A DNA stretch of 64,000 nucleotides. Origin: Heteroscillospira sp050943935. Lineage in GTDB: Bacteria; Bacillota; Clostridia; Oscillospirales; Oscillospiraceae. Position numbers and translations under genes: made by a program. Each line of letters begins with the position of its first letter. Position 1 is the stretch's first letter. Positions 16,567 to 25,621 of this stretch are shown here, piece by piece. The DNA lies in contig JBMNQC010000011.1 in NCBI GenBank assembly GCA_050943935.1, positions 1 through 64,000 of the forward strand, in the 5' to 3' direction. The notes beneath the pieces were generated by a model that was not told the DNA's origin, made no database searches, and was given only the letters and a program-made list of their open reading frames with translations.

Positions 16567-17367
16567 TCAGACCTCGACGGGATTATAATGGGTCTTCAGG
16601 TAATCCAGCCAGACCTTGTAGTGCTCGGCGGCAAAATGTACGCCGTCAGTAGTGACGTTGGAAGGCAGATATCCGTCGGAGCCGGCCAATCCGGCACAGA
16701 GGTCCACATACCAGCCGCTGTTGTCGGCGGCAAGCTGACGCAGGGCGTCGTTGTAGCTGCGCACTCTGTCCATATTGAAAGTATCGCTGTTGGCGGATTT
16801 ATAGGCGCTCACGGGGGTGAGGCCCATGATATAAAGCTCAGCGTCAGGCTGCTTTTCACGGATATCGTCCAGCATATCCTGGTACAGGCCTATGAAGTAG
16901 TCCACATCATAACCTATTTCGTTTATGCCCAGGAGAATGTAAATCTTGCCGTACTGCTTCTGGGCCATCTGGTTTATGAGGTCGTCGGCGCCGGCAACGG
17001 TCATGCTGGTGGCGCAGTAGTAGTCGCAGGTGTTCAGGCCGCTGAACAGGCGGAAACCGTCAACAAGGGAATTGCCCAGAAAAGCGGCGTCTGAGAAAAA
17101 TTCATCATCGGCGGCGGGCTGAGCGGTGAGGTCGGGATATTCCGGCGCGGGGGTGGGAGTGGGAGTGGCGGAAGCCTCGGGCGTTTCGGGGACGGAAGTC
17201 TCCGGAACGGGGGGCGCGCTCTCCGGCAGGGAGGGTGTGACACCGATCTGAGCGGTGTTGGTCTCCTTGGGTTCCTCTGTGGCGGAGCGGTTGGTGCAGC
17301 CTATGAGACTGGTGAGCGCGAGACACAGCGCAAGGGTTTTGAGAAAAAATTTATTTGAACGGGCCAT
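16567..17367 (-). CDS. SGNH/GDSL hydrolase lipoprotein
   Basis: The 266-aa product starts at ATG 17365-17367 behind CAAGGAGGGCACC. A signal peptide ends in the lipobox LIGC (Cys near residue 24), followed by a Pro/Thr/Glu-rich linker of about 60 residues, then an SGNH domain. Block I is FLGNSLVDG with Ser in GNS, block III is GINEIG, and block V is DGVHF carrying the catalytic Asp and His. Such surface SGNH enzymes usually add or remove O-acetyl groups on peptidoglycan or polysaccharide. Its partner is the DUF4358 lipoprotein downstream; no MBOAT acyltransferase is nearby. Confidence 0.85.
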   Translation of the reverse strand: MARSNKFFLKTLALCLALTSLIGCTNRSATEEPKETNTAQIGVTPSLPESAPPVPETSVPETPEASATPTPTPAPEYPDLTAQPAADDEFFSDAAFLGNSLVDGFRLFSGLNTCDYYCATSMTVAGADDLINQMAQKQYGKIYILLGINEIGYDVDYFIGLYQDMLDDIREKQPDAELYIMGLTPVSAYKSANSDTFNMDRVRSYNDALRQLAADNSGWYVDLCAGLAGSDGYLPSNVTTDGVHFAAEHYKVWLDYLKTHYNPVEV

Positions 17368-17397
17368 GGTGCCCTCCTTGAAATCACAGTATTGATG

Positions 17398-17430
17398 ATA
17401 AAAAAACTCCACTTCTCACGAAGCTGGAGG
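17398..17430 (-). terminator. Terminator-like hairpin inside the SGNH gene leader (attenuator candidate)
   Basis: On the minus strand CTCCAGCTTC GTGA GAAGTGGAG is followed by TTTTTTT. It lies between a good promoter (plus 17451-17480) and the SGNH start, so most transcripts could stop after about 45 nt unless the hairpin is relieved. Confidence 0.6.
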
Positions 17431-17450
17431 TTTGTAATCTTTGTTATATT

Positions 17451-17480
17451 ATTATAAGGGTAAATGGTGGTTTAATGCAA
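17451..17480 (-). promoter_or_regulatory. Promoter of the SGNH-DUF4358 operon
   Basis: Minus strand: -35 TTGCAT (plus 17475-17480), 18-base spacer, perfect -10 TATAAT (plus 17451-17456). Confidence 0.65.
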
Positions 17481-17583
17481 GTATAAAATTGTCGGAAAAT
17501 GCACGAATTTGTCTGGTCATTATTTCCACATGCCGTGCATTGGTCTGAAAAGCCTCCTGTAAGCCAAAATGCGCCACGGACAG

Positions 17584-17613
17584 TTGACAAAGACAGGTCA
17601 AAATATATATAAT
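17584..17613 (+). promoter_or_regulatory. Promoter of glyS and the following operon
   Basis: Consensus TTGACA (17584-17589), 18-base spacer, consensus TATAAT (17608-17613), about 50 bases before the glyS ATG. Confidence 0.8.
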
Positions 17614-17666
17614 GTCTAAATCAGATGTCTGCGGCAGCCAGCCGCGGAATGAAAGGAAAGTGCTAT

Positions 17667-19085
17667 ATGAAAAATACCGAAAAGACCATGGAAAAGCTGG
17701 TCGCTCTCTGCAAGGGACGCGGCTTCGTGTACCCCGGCAGCGAGATCTACGGCGGCCTCGCCAACTCCTGGGACTACGGCCCTCTGGGCGTTGAACTGAA
17801 GAACAACATCAAGCGCGCCTGGTGGAAAAAATTCGTCCAGGAGAATCCCTACAATGTGGGTCTGGACGCAGCCATTCTTATGAACCCCGAGGTGTGGGTG
17901 GCCTCCGGCCATGTCTCCACCTTCAACGACCCGCTTATCGACTGCAAGGCCTGCAAGATGCGCCACCGCGCCGACAAGCTCATAGAGAACTGGTGCGAGG
18001 CGAACGGCCGCACCGACGTTAACGTGGAGGCCATGACTCAGGACGATCTGGTGACCTTCATCCGCGACAACGGCGTTACCTGCACCGGCTGCGGAAAGAG
18101 CGATTTCACCGATATCCGCAAATTTAACCTGATGTTCAAGACCCATCAGGGCGTCACAGAGGACAACTCCACCGAGGTGTACCTCCGTCCCGAGACCGCC
18201 CAGGGCATTTTCGTAAACTTCCCCGCCATCGCCCGCACCACCCGCAAAAAGCTGCCATTCGGCGTCTGCCAGGTGGGCAAGAGCTTCCGCAACGAGATCA
18301 CTCCCGGCAACTTCATCTTCCGTATCCGCGAGTTCGAGCAGATGGAGCTGGAGTTCTTCTGCCAGCCCGGCACCGACCTGGAGTGGTTTGAGTACTGGCG
18401 CGAATACTGCCACCAGTGGCTGCTCAACCTGGGCATAGCCGACGAGAACCTGCGTCTGCGCGACCACGAGCCCGAGGAGCTGGCCTTCTACTCCAAGGCC
18501 ACCACCGACTTTGAGTTCATGTTCCCCTTCGGCTGGGGCGAGCTGTGGGGCGTTGCCGACCGCACCGATTACGACCTGAAGCAGCATCAGGAGCACTCCG
18601 GCAAGGACCTCACCTACTTTGACCAGGAGAGAAACGAGCACTACATCCCCTACGTCATCGAGCCCTCCCTGGGCGCCGACCGCGTGACTCTGGCTTTCCT
18701 GTGCGAGGCTTATGACGAGGAAGTGGTGGACGAGGCGAAGAACGACGTCCGCACCGTCATGCGCTTCCATCCCGCTCTGGCGCCCTTCAAGTGCGCCGTG
18801 CTGCCTCTGAGCAAGAAGCTGGCCGAGCCTGCTCAGAAGATACGCGAGACACTTTCCAGGCAGTTCATGGTGGACTACGACGACGCCGGCTCCATAGGCA
18901 AGCGCTACCGCCGCCAGGATGAGATAGGCACTCCCTTCTGCATCACCGTGGACTTCCAGACCGTGGGCGACGACAAGACCGAGGCCGACGGCTGCGTTAC
19001 CGTGCGCGAGCGGGACACCATGGAGCAGGTCCGCATCAAAATTGAGGAGCTGCCCGCATATATTGCCGAGCGTATAGCCTTTTAA
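17667..19085 (+). CDS. glyS: Glycyl-tRNA synthetase, single-chain dimeric type
   Basis: The 472-aa class II synthetase charges tRNA-Gly in the cytoplasm. The start is ATG 17667 behind GAAAGGAAAG; an in-frame start 42 bases earlier has no ribosome site. Residues 10-60 hold the GlyRS opening (GFVYPGSEIYGG, SWDYGPLG). Class II motif 2 is visible as GKSFRNEITPGNFIFRIREF with RPETAQGIF before it. An anticodon-binding domain fills the last 120 residues. A zinc-like cysteine cluster (CKAC and CTGC) sits in the insertion. Its stop codon overlaps the next start (TAATG). Confidence 0.96.
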   Translation: MKNTEKTMEKLVALCKGRGFVYPGSEIYGGLANSWDYGPLGVELKNNIKRAWWKKFVQENPYNVGLDAAILMNPEVWVASGHVSTFNDPLIDCKACKMRHRADKLIENWCEANGRTDVNVEAMTQDDLVTFIRDNGVTCTGCGKSDFTDIRKFNLMFKTHQGVTEDNSTEVYLRPETAQGIFVNFPAIARTTRKKLPFGVCQVGKSFRNEITPGNFIFRIREFEQMELEFFCQPGTDLEWFEYWREYCHQWLLNLGIADENLRLRDHEPEELAFYSKATTDFEFMFPFGWGELWGVADRTDYDLKQHQEHSGKDLTYFDQERNEHYIPYVIEPSLGADRVTLAFLCEAYDEEVVDEAKNDVRTVMRFHPALAPFKCAVLPLSKKLAEPAQKIRETLSRQFMVDYDDAGSIGKRYRRQDEIGTPFCITVDFQTVGDDKTEADGCVTVRERDTMEQVRIKIEELPAYIAERIAF

Positions 19086-21034
19086 TGAGAGAATTTTTCA
19101 GCAGGGTATGGGGGTTTCACCGCGCAAGCGGTTTGAAGCCCTCAGCCCGTTTAGGCGGCTTTGCGCTGCTTAGCGCCCTCACGGGCCTGGGACTCTCCGC
19201 AGCAGTCTGGCTGGTGACCTGTCAGAGCATCCGGGGCGTACTGGCCGCCATGGCACATGAGAGCCTGCAGTTTTTCGGCGCGGCTCTGTTTCTGGCCCTG
19301 TGTACGGCTGCTGTGGGCGGACTTGGCCACAGCCTGTTTTTCGGAGGCACCGCCACCGCGTGCGCGAGTATGCTTGCGGCCTTTGTAAACTATTTCAAGA
19401 CCCTTATAACCTCCACGCCTCTGGAGCTGCAGGACTTTGCCCTTATAGGCAAGGCCGGTGACATCGCGGGGCTTAACGCACAGTATCTGACCCTGAGCCG
19501 CAACAGCGTTCTGGCGATACTGGCTGTCGTGTGCTGGCTGGCGGTGCTGTGGTTCGTATCCGGGCCGCTGCGTCCCGGGATGAAGAGCGGCTTTGCGATA
19601 TTTGCCTGGGCGGCGCTGTGCTTCGCGTTTATATTTCAGGTGTTTGCGGACAGCCTTATCTATACGCCTTTGGAGCTGCCCCTGAAAACCGGCTACAGCC
19701 AGAGCTACGCCAACGGAAAGGCCGGCTTTGTGCTGGGGCTGTGGCGCAGCGTGATATACAGGGACGCCATGGACGAAAATTACACCCTGCAGGAGGCAAA
19801 CGCCGTTGAAAAGCGGGTGGGAGAGCTTATAGCGGATATACCCGCCGGCGGGGACAGGGAGAAGGCAAATGTCATACTCATACTCTCGGAGTCCTTTTTC
19901 GATGTTACCACCCTGCCGGGAGTCAGCTATGAGTCCGACCCCATTTCCGAATACCACGCCCTTCAGAAGGAGGGGGTGTCCGGCAGCTTCTATACCCGCA
20001 GTCTGGGCTACGGCACCTGCAACATAGAGCTGGAGCTGCTCACGGGCATTAACACCCGGCTGCTGCCCTCCCGGGGAGCTCTGAACACCTGGGGCTCCGC
20101 CCAGTTTGAAAAGCTCCCGGCGGTGCCGGCTGTTTTGCGGGACGCCGGATATTATACCGCGTTTCTGCATATGTATAACGACAGTATATATAACCGCAGC
20201 GCATTTCTGCCCGGTCTGGGCTTTGAGGACATATTCTTCTCGGAGGACCTTGCGCAGATAGACCCGGAGGCCGCGGCCGCCGGGGAAGGCTACTGGGATT
20301 TCATGGAGCAGAAAATTTCCGGCTGGTTCTACTCTGACGACTATATGACCGATGTGCTCATTGACCTGTATGAGCAGAAAAAGTCGGAGGGGAATGTGTT
20401 CCTCTACGGGGTATCCATGGAGAACCATTCCACCTATTCAGCAGGTAAATACGAAGAGTATGATCACCCATTTACCGCTGATCTGGATGAGGAGGCCGAC
20501 GGGGCTTTGAACGCGGCTACCCAGGGCGTGGCCAACGCATCAAAGGCTCTGAAAAAGCTGACAGATTACCTGAAAACCGTACCTGAGCCTACAGTAGTGG
20601 TATTCTTCGGCGACCACCGTCCCGGTCTGGGACTGGAGGGGGGCGGCAACGTATATTCCCGTCTGGGTATGTGCGAGCCTGACAGCGGAAAGTGGAGCGC
20701 CGGGGAGTATAAGGAGCTGTATCGGGCTGACTATCTCATATGGTCAAACGACGAGGCCTATCTGCCCGCAGAAGCTGGCTCACGCATGGACGACTCATCC
20801 AACACCCTCGGTTTGGCGGTGCTGAACGCTGCCGGGGTCGAGAAGCCGGATTACTGGCGCCTGGTGGAGAGCATGAAGGAGGACAGTCTTATTTACACGC
20901 CGTCCTACTATATTGACAGCGCCGGCGCGGCCAGCCTGGAGCTGCCGGAGAGCCGCCGGGAAAAATACGATACATTTGCCTTTGTCCTCCATGACGCTTT
21001 CAATAAGCGCTATCTGACGGACGGGCTGACCTAG
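19085..21034 (+). CDS. LTA synthase-like membrane sulfatase-fold enzyme, copy 1
   Basis: The 649-aa protein has about five N-terminal membrane helices (residues 20-215) and an extracellular alkaline-phosphatase/sulfatase-fold domain. Family hallmarks are LSESFFDVTTLPG (metal ligand Glu), GYGTCNIELELLTG with the likely catalytic Thr, and FFGDHRPG (metal-binding Asp-His). LTA synthases transfer glycerol phosphate from phosphatidylglycerol to a growing lipoteichoic acid chain; related enzymes modify other glycans. It starts in the glyS stop (TAATG), so its translation is tied to glyS. A paralogue follows 20 bases downstream. Confidence 0.88.
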   Translation: MREFFSRVWGFHRASGLKPSARLGGFALLSALTGLGLSAAVWLVTCQSIRGVLAAMAHESLQFFGAALFLALCTAAVGGLGHSLFFGGTATACASMLAAFVNYFKTLITSTPLELQDFALIGKAGDIAGLNAQYLTLSRNSVLAILAVVCWLAVLWFVSGPLRPGMKSGFAIFAWAALCFAFIFQVFADSLIYTPLELPLKTGYSQSYANGKAGFVLGLWRSVIYRDAMDENYTLQEANAVEKRVGELIADIPAGGDREKANVILILSESFFDVTTLPGVSYESDPISEYHALQKEGVSGSFYTRSLGYGTCNIELELLTGINTRLLPSRGALNTWGSAQFEKLPAVPAVLRDAGYYTAFLHMYNDSIYNRSAFLPGLGFEDIFFSEDLAQIDPEAAAAGEGYWDFMEQKISGWFYSDDYMTDVLIDLYEQKKSEGNVFLYGVSMENHSTYSAGKYEEYDHPFTADLDEEADGALNAATQGVANASKALKKLTDYLKTVPEPTVVVFFGDHRPGLGLEGGGNVYSRLGMCEPDSGKWSAGEYKELYRADYLIWSNDEAYLPAEAGSRMDDSSNTLGLAVLNAAGVEKPDYWRLVESMKEDSLIYTPSYYIDSAGAASLELPESRREKYDTFAFVLHDAFNKRYLTDGLT

Positions 21035-21054
21035 GGGGAAGAAAGGCATATTCT

Positions 21055-22881
21055 ATGAACAATAACTCGGAAAAGCCAGCAGGCGGAAGCCGGTTTCCGC
21101 CCGCTGCCGCCGCTGTACTGGTGGGACTGTTCTACGGCGTGTTTGCGCTTATCTACGGTACTCTGGGCACGGAGCACAGTCTGGCTCTGCTGCTGAGCTA
21201 CCGGTTCAAGCCGCTTACGGTGCTGCTTAATCTGATGCCGCCTGTGGCGCTGTCTATGTTCCTGTGGCTTTTAAGCGGCAGGGTGTGGGTATCCGCGCTG
21301 TTTACCGGCTGCATAGTTACAGTAGCCTCCTGCGTTAACTATATGAAGCTGCTGCTCAGAGATGACCCTCTTATGGCAAAGGACCTGCTTGTATTTGCCG
21401 AGGCTGCAACGGCGGGCAAAAGCTATTCCGGCTTCCTGCGCCCGGCTGTAGTGCTTGCCGTCCTGACCCTTGTGGTCATAACGGCGCTGTGCTTTAAAGT
21501 GCGGGGCCGTCCAACAAATACCCGATTTCGGCTTATGGCCGCCGCCCTGTGCGCGGCGGTGTGCGCGGGCGCGTATTTCATGGTATATACAAGCGAGAAG
21601 ATATATGATAAAACAGAGAACATCCAGCGCAACAGCTGGTTTCTCTCCCAGTGGTCGGACACCGACCAGTACATCAGCCGCGGCTTTCTGTATCCTTTCC
21701 TGCACAGCGTGAAATATATGGCCGACCCCGCTCCAGCAGGCTATGATGAGGACGAGGCCGTGGCGCTGCTGGAGAGACTGGGGGACAGCGATATACCCGA
21801 GGATAAAAAGGTGAACGTCGTGGCGGTCATGCTGGAGGCGTTCACGGATTTCTCCGACTTCGGCCTTGAGTTCCAAACGGACCCATATACCAATCTGCAC
21901 CGGCTGGAGAGTGAGGGCGTGTCTGGCAATCTCATCACCAATATTTTTGCCGGAGGCACCGTGGATACGGAGCGGGCGTTTCTCACGGGTATAAACGAGC
22001 TAAGCGAATACCGCTCTGATGCGGGCAGCTATGTCCGGTATTTCCGGGATCAGGGCTATTATACCGAGGGCGGACATCCATGCTACGGCTGGTTCTACAA
22101 CCGGCAGAACGTGAACCGCTATCTGGGATTTGACGCCTACTGGTTTCAGGAGAACCGGTATACAGACCCCGGAGAGGTCACTTACAGCGGAATGATGATA
22201 GACAGACCTTTTTATGAGGACCTGCTTAATATGCTTGACGAGCGCACGGAAACCGGGCAGCCCTATTTCCAGTTCTCCGTCACTTATCAGAACCACGGCC
22301 CCTATGACGCGGTGAACCGCTATTTCACAACAGAGTATCTGGCCAAGACGGAAAATCTGTCCGACGAGGGATACAATATTGTTAACAACTACCTGTCCGG
22401 TATGGCGCAGTCAGATGCGGCTATAGGTTATCTGGCTGAGGAGCTTGGCAAAAGAGACGAACCCGTTGTGCTGGTGCTGTTCGGCGACCACAAGCCCTGG
22501 CTGGGCAACGGCTCCTATGTGTACGGCGAGCTGGGCATAGATCTGAGCCGCACAGACGAGGCCAGTTTCCGCAATTATTACGCCACGCCCTATGTTATAT
22601 GGGCCAACGACGCGGCGAAGGAGGCGCTGGGCGCGGACTTTACCGGCGAGGGCGGAGATTTCTCGCCCTGCTTCCTGATGAACAAGCTCTTTGAGCTATG
22701 CGGATGGGAGGGACCGGCCTTTATGAAAGCCGGAGACGCCCTGCGGGAGAAGGTGAGCGTTTTCACCGCCCTTGGAGCCTATTGGCAGGACGGGGAATTT
22801 ACCGATACTCTCACGCCGGAAAACGCGGCGGCGCTGGAGGAATTTAAAAAACTTGAATACTATTGGCGGAAAAATCCATGA
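21055..22881 (+). CDS. LTA synthase-like membrane sulfatase-fold enzyme, copy 2
   Basis: The 608-aa paralogue has about five membrane helices (residues 15-185) and a sulfatase-fold domain with AVMLEAFTDFSDFG (metal-ligand Glu), FAGGTVDTERAFLTG (catalytic Thr in GGT) and LFGDHKPWLG. It is as long as LtaS-family enzymes. The start is ATG 21055 after GGGGGAAGAAAGG. Two different LtaS-like enzymes in one operon suggest division of labour, such as primase and polymerase or two acceptor polymers, but this cannot be decided from sequence. Confidence 0.88.
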   Translation: MNNNSEKPAGGSRFPPAAAAVLVGLFYGVFALIYGTLGTEHSLALLLSYRFKPLTVLLNLMPPVALSMFLWLLSGRVWVSALFTGCIVTVASCVNYMKLLLRDDPLMAKDLLVFAEAATAGKSYSGFLRPAVVLAVLTLVVITALCFKVRGRPTNTRFRLMAAALCAAVCAGAYFMVYTSEKIYDKTENIQRNSWFLSQWSDTDQYISRGFLYPFLHSVKYMADPAPAGYDEDEAVALLERLGDSDIPEDKKVNVVAVMLEAFTDFSDFGLEFQTDPYTNLHRLESEGVSGNLITNIFAGGTVDTERAFLTGINELSEYRSDAGSYVRYFRDQGYYTEGGHPCYGWFYNRQNVNRYLGFDAYWFQENRYTDPGEVTYSGMMIDRPFYEDLLNMLDERTETGQPYFQFSVTYQNHGPYDAVNRYFTTEYLAKTENLSDEGYNIVNNYLSGMAQSDAAIGYLAEELGKRDEPVVLVLFGDHKPWLGNGSYVYGELGIDLSRTDEASFRNYYATPYVIWANDAAKEALGADFTGEGGDFSPCFLMNKLFELCGWEGPAFMKAGDALREKVSVFTALGAYWQDGEFTDTLTPENAAALEEFKKLEYYWRKNP

Positions 22882-23222
22882 ATACCGGAAATGACTTTAT
22901 AAAAAAACTGAAACCTCTGGGCTGTGCCCTGGTGCTTATCTGCTTCGCGGGCTTTCTTATGGTGTGCTTCTCGTCCGGAAACAGCACGCTGCTGGAGGAC
23001 TACAGCCCTCCTATGGACAGCGCATACTACGCCGGACATATTTCGGAGCTGTATGAGGAGATAAGTAAAAACGTGCTGCCTGAGCTTCCCGGCGCCGTGT
23101 ACTGCGCCGAGGAGGACGGGCGCGTTGCGCTGGAAATAAAAGAGGACGGCTTTTTCGCGGCGCGCAGCGCGCTGCTGAAACATTTTGACGAGAGCCTGCT
23201 GGATCTGCGCATGGTCCGGTGA
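22878..23222 (+). CDS. Small single-pass membrane protein of unknown function
   Basis: The 114-aa product starts at ATG 22878, overlapping the previous stop (ATGA), with a TTG five codons earlier as an alternative. One hydrophobic segment at about residues 13-33 anchors a mainly acidic extracytoplasmic domain. No family is recognised. The 4-nt overlap with the LTA-synthase-like gene suggests an accessory role in the same envelope pathway. Confidence 0.7.
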   Translation: MNTGNDFIKKLKPLGCALVLICFAGFLMVCFSSGNSTLLEDYSPPMDSAYYAGHISELYEEISKNVLPELPGAVYCAEEDGRVALEIKEDGFFAARSALLKHFDESLLDLRMVR

Positions 23223-23241
23223 GGGGAAAGGGGACAAAAGC

Positions 23242-25149
23242 ATGAGAGACGGATTTATTAAGGCGGCGGCGGTAACTCCCCGCATCCGGGTGGCGGATAC
23301 GGAATACAACGCCCGCAGCATTATAGACGCCATGGTGTCTGCCGCCGCCCGGGGAGCGAAAATAGCCGTATTCCCGGAGCTGTGCGTGACCGGCTATACC
23401 TGCGGCGACCTGTTTTTGCAGCGCAGACTGCTGGACGGTGCTCTGGACGCTCTGGCCGAAATAGTGGACGCCAGTCGGGGGCTGGATATGCTCTGCGCCG
23501 TGGGCCTGCCCTTTGATGTGCGGGGCAGCCTGTATAACTGCGCCGCAGTAATATGGGACGGACGGCTGCTCGGCCTGGTGCCCAAGACAAACATACCCAA
23601 CTACGGTGAATTCTACGAGAAGCGCCATTTTGTCTCCGGCGCGGGCGTTAATGAGGAGCTGGAGCTATTCGGAGGCAGAGTGCCTTTCACGGCAAAGCTG
23701 CTGTTTGAGCACGCCAATGTGCCGGAGCTGATAGTCGGCGCTGAGATATGCGAGGACCTCTGGGTGCCCATGCCGCCCTCCGCCGGGCTGGCCTGCGCCG
23801 GCGCCACGGTCATTCTCAACCCCTCCGCCAGCGACGAGATAGTGACAAAGGATGAGTACCGGAGGGAGCTGGTGCGCAGCCACTCCGGACGGCTGGTGTG
23901 CGCCTATATCTATGCCGACGCGGGCGAGGGAGAGAGCACGCAGGATCTGGTGTACTGCGGACACGATATCATCGCCGAAAACGGCGGTATACTGGCCGAG
24001 AGCTGCCAGGGCAGCGGCATGACCGTCACCGACATCGATGTGCAGAAGCTGGACAGCGAGCGGCGCAGAATGGGCCTTTTCAACGGGAATAACCGTGATT
24101 TTGTAAGCGTCATATGGGGCGGCGAGGCTGAGACCACGGTACTGGAGCGGCCCATAGGGCGCAATCCCTTCGTGCCGGACAGCGCCGGGCTGCGGGCTAA
24201 GCGCTGCGAGCGCATACTGGGGCTTCAGAGCATGGGTCTGAAAAAGCGTGTGGAGCACGCGGGGGTGAAAAAGCTCATAGTGGGCGTGTCCGGCGGTCTG
24301 GATTCCACTCTGGCCCTGCTTGTGGCGGCCCGGGCTCTTGATATGCTGAACAGACCCAGAACGGATATAATAGCCGTTACAATGCCCGGCTTCGGCACCA
24401 CCAGGCGCACCCGCTCCAACGCGGACGCTCTGGCCGAGCACCTTGGCGCCGAACTGCGCGTTGTGCCCATAGGCGAGTCGGTGGCTCAGCATTTCAGGGA
24501 TATAGGCCACGACAGCGGGAACCGCAACGTGGTTTACGAAAATTCCCAGGCCAGAGAGCGCACTCAGGTGCTGATGGATATAGCCAACGGCTGCGGAGGC
24601 ATAGTGGTGGGCACCGGCGACCTTTCCGAACTGGCTCTGGGCTGGGCCACCTATAACGGCGACCATATGAGCATGTACGGCGTGAACGCGGGCGTGCCCA
24701 AGACCCTTGTGCGCTATCTGGTGGCGTATTACGCCGATGTCTGCGGCGATGAGGAGCTGGCGTCCGTGCTCCGCGACGTGCTGGATACTCCGGTCTCTCC
24801 GGAGCTGCTGCCCGCCGAAAACGGCGAGATAAGCCAGAAAACAGAGGACCTCGTGGGTCCCTATGAGCTGCACGATTTCTATCTGTACTACGCCGTGCGC
24901 TGGGGATTTGAGCCTGCAAAGGTGCTGCGCCTCGCGCGCCATGTCTTTGCGGGAATATATGAGGACGAGGTCATACTCTACTGGCTGAAAACCTTTTACC
25001 GCCGGTTTTTTAACCAGCAGTTCAAGCGCTCCTGCCTGCCCGACGGCCCCAAGGTGGGCAGTCTCACTCTGTCTCCCAGAGGCGACTGGCGGATGCCCTC
25101 GGATGCTGTATCCACTTTGTGGCTGGAGCAGCTGGAAAATCTGTCCTGA
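23242..25149 (+). CDS. nadE: Glutamine-dependent NAD+ synthetase
   Basis: The 635-aa two-domain enzyme makes NAD+ from nicotinate adenine dinucleotide, ATP and glutamine. The N-terminal nitrilase-type glutaminase domain has its triad visible as Glu46 (FPELCVTGY), Lys115 (GLVPKTNIPNYGEF) and Cys170 (GAEICEDLWVP). The C-terminal synthetase domain has the ATP-pyrophosphatase loop SGGLDS at 350-355 and GTGDLSELALGWATYNGDHM. The start ATG follows GGGGAC; a longer upstream frame overlaps the preceding gene and is not credible. It ends the glyS operon, followed by a strong terminator. Confidence 0.95.
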   Translation: MRDGFIKAAAVTPRIRVADTEYNARSIIDAMVSAAARGAKIAVFPELCVTGYTCGDLFLQRRLLDGALDALAEIVDASRGLDMLCAVGLPFDVRGSLYNCAAVIWDGRLLGLVPKTNIPNYGEFYEKRHFVSGAGVNEELELFGGRVPFTAKLLFEHANVPELIVGAEICEDLWVPMPPSAGLACAGATVILNPSASDEIVTKDEYRRELVRSHSGRLVCAYIYADAGEGESTQDLVYCGHDIIAENGGILAESCQGSGMTVTDIDVQKLDSERRRMGLFNGNNRDFVSVIWGGEAETTVLERPIGRNPFVPDSAGLRAKRCERILGLQSMGLKKRVEHAGVKKLIVGVSGGLDSTLALLVAARALDMLNRPRTDIIAVTMPGFGTTRRTRSNADALAEHLGAELRVVPIGESVAQHFRDIGHDSGNRNVVYENSQARERTQVLMDIANGCGGIVVGTGDLSELALGWATYNGDHMSMYGVNAGVPKTLVRYLVAYYADVCGDEELASVLRDVLDTPVSPELLPAENGEISQKTEDLVGPYELHDFYLYYAVRWGFEPAKVLRLARHVFAGIYEDEVILYWLKTFYRRFFNQQFKRSCLPDGPKVGSLTLSPRGDWRMPSDAVSTLWLEQLENLS

Positions 25150-25150
25150 A

Positions 25151-25182
25151 TAAAAAAGCGGCGCACAGCGCCGCTTTTTTGC
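25151..25182 (+). terminator. Terminator after nadE
   Basis: Hairpin AAAAAAGCGGCGC / GCGCCGCTTTTTTG, directly after the stop codon. Confidence 0.95.
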
Positions 25183-25202
25183 CGTCGGGAACATATATGA
25201 CC

Positions 25203-25231
25203 TTGAAAAACCGGGGGCTTTGCAGTAAAAT
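25203..25231 (+). promoter_or_regulatory. Promoter of the Smr-birA-ilvA-pncA group
   Basis: TTGAAA (25203-25208), 17-base spacer, TAAAAT (25226-25231), about 30 bases before the first start. Confidence 0.65.
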
Positions 25232-25262
25232 ACTCCTATAAAAAGGAAGCGGGGGCACGGCG

Positions 25263-25607
25263 TTGGAGAACCTGCGGGAACTTAATATCAAATTCGATAT
25301 GCCCTCCGCCGCCGAAGGCATGAAGCGCGTGCGCGAGGAGCTCAGGCGCAGCGCTGTGTTGGGCTGTACCGCCGTGAAGCTCATCCACGGCTACGGCTCC
25401 ACAGGCCGGGGCGGACGGCTGAGGACGGAGACGAGAAAATATCTTGAAAATGAAAAGCGTCTCGGGCATATATGTGATTATATACCCGGAGAGCGCTTCA
25501 GCATATTTGACGAGGCTACCCGCCGCGCTTTCCTGCGCTGCGGCAGCCTGCGGCGGGACGACGACCTGGAGAGAGCCAACAACGGCGTCACCATCGTTGT
25601 CCTTTGA
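25263..25607 (+). CDS. Smr-domain protein
   Basis: The 114-aa protein corresponds to a stand-alone Smr domain, as found at the C-terminus of MutS2. The hallmark is LIHGYGSTGRGGRLRTETRKYL-like sequence, with the H-G-x-G core at about residues 42-46. Smr domains have nicking endonuclease or RNA-binding roles in rescue of collided ribosomes or recombination; a single domain is too little to choose. The TTG start is assigned because AAGGAAG lies 13 bases upstream and the next ATG would truncate the first strand. It overlaps the upstream end of the birA frame. Confidence 0.8.
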   Translation: MENLRELNIKFDMPSAAEGMKRVREELRRSAVLGCTAVKLIHGYGSTGRGGRLRTETRKYLENEKRLGHICDYIPGERFSIFDEATRRAFLRCGSLRRDDDLERANNGVTIVVL

Positions 25608-25621
25608 ATAGGAGTTTATAT

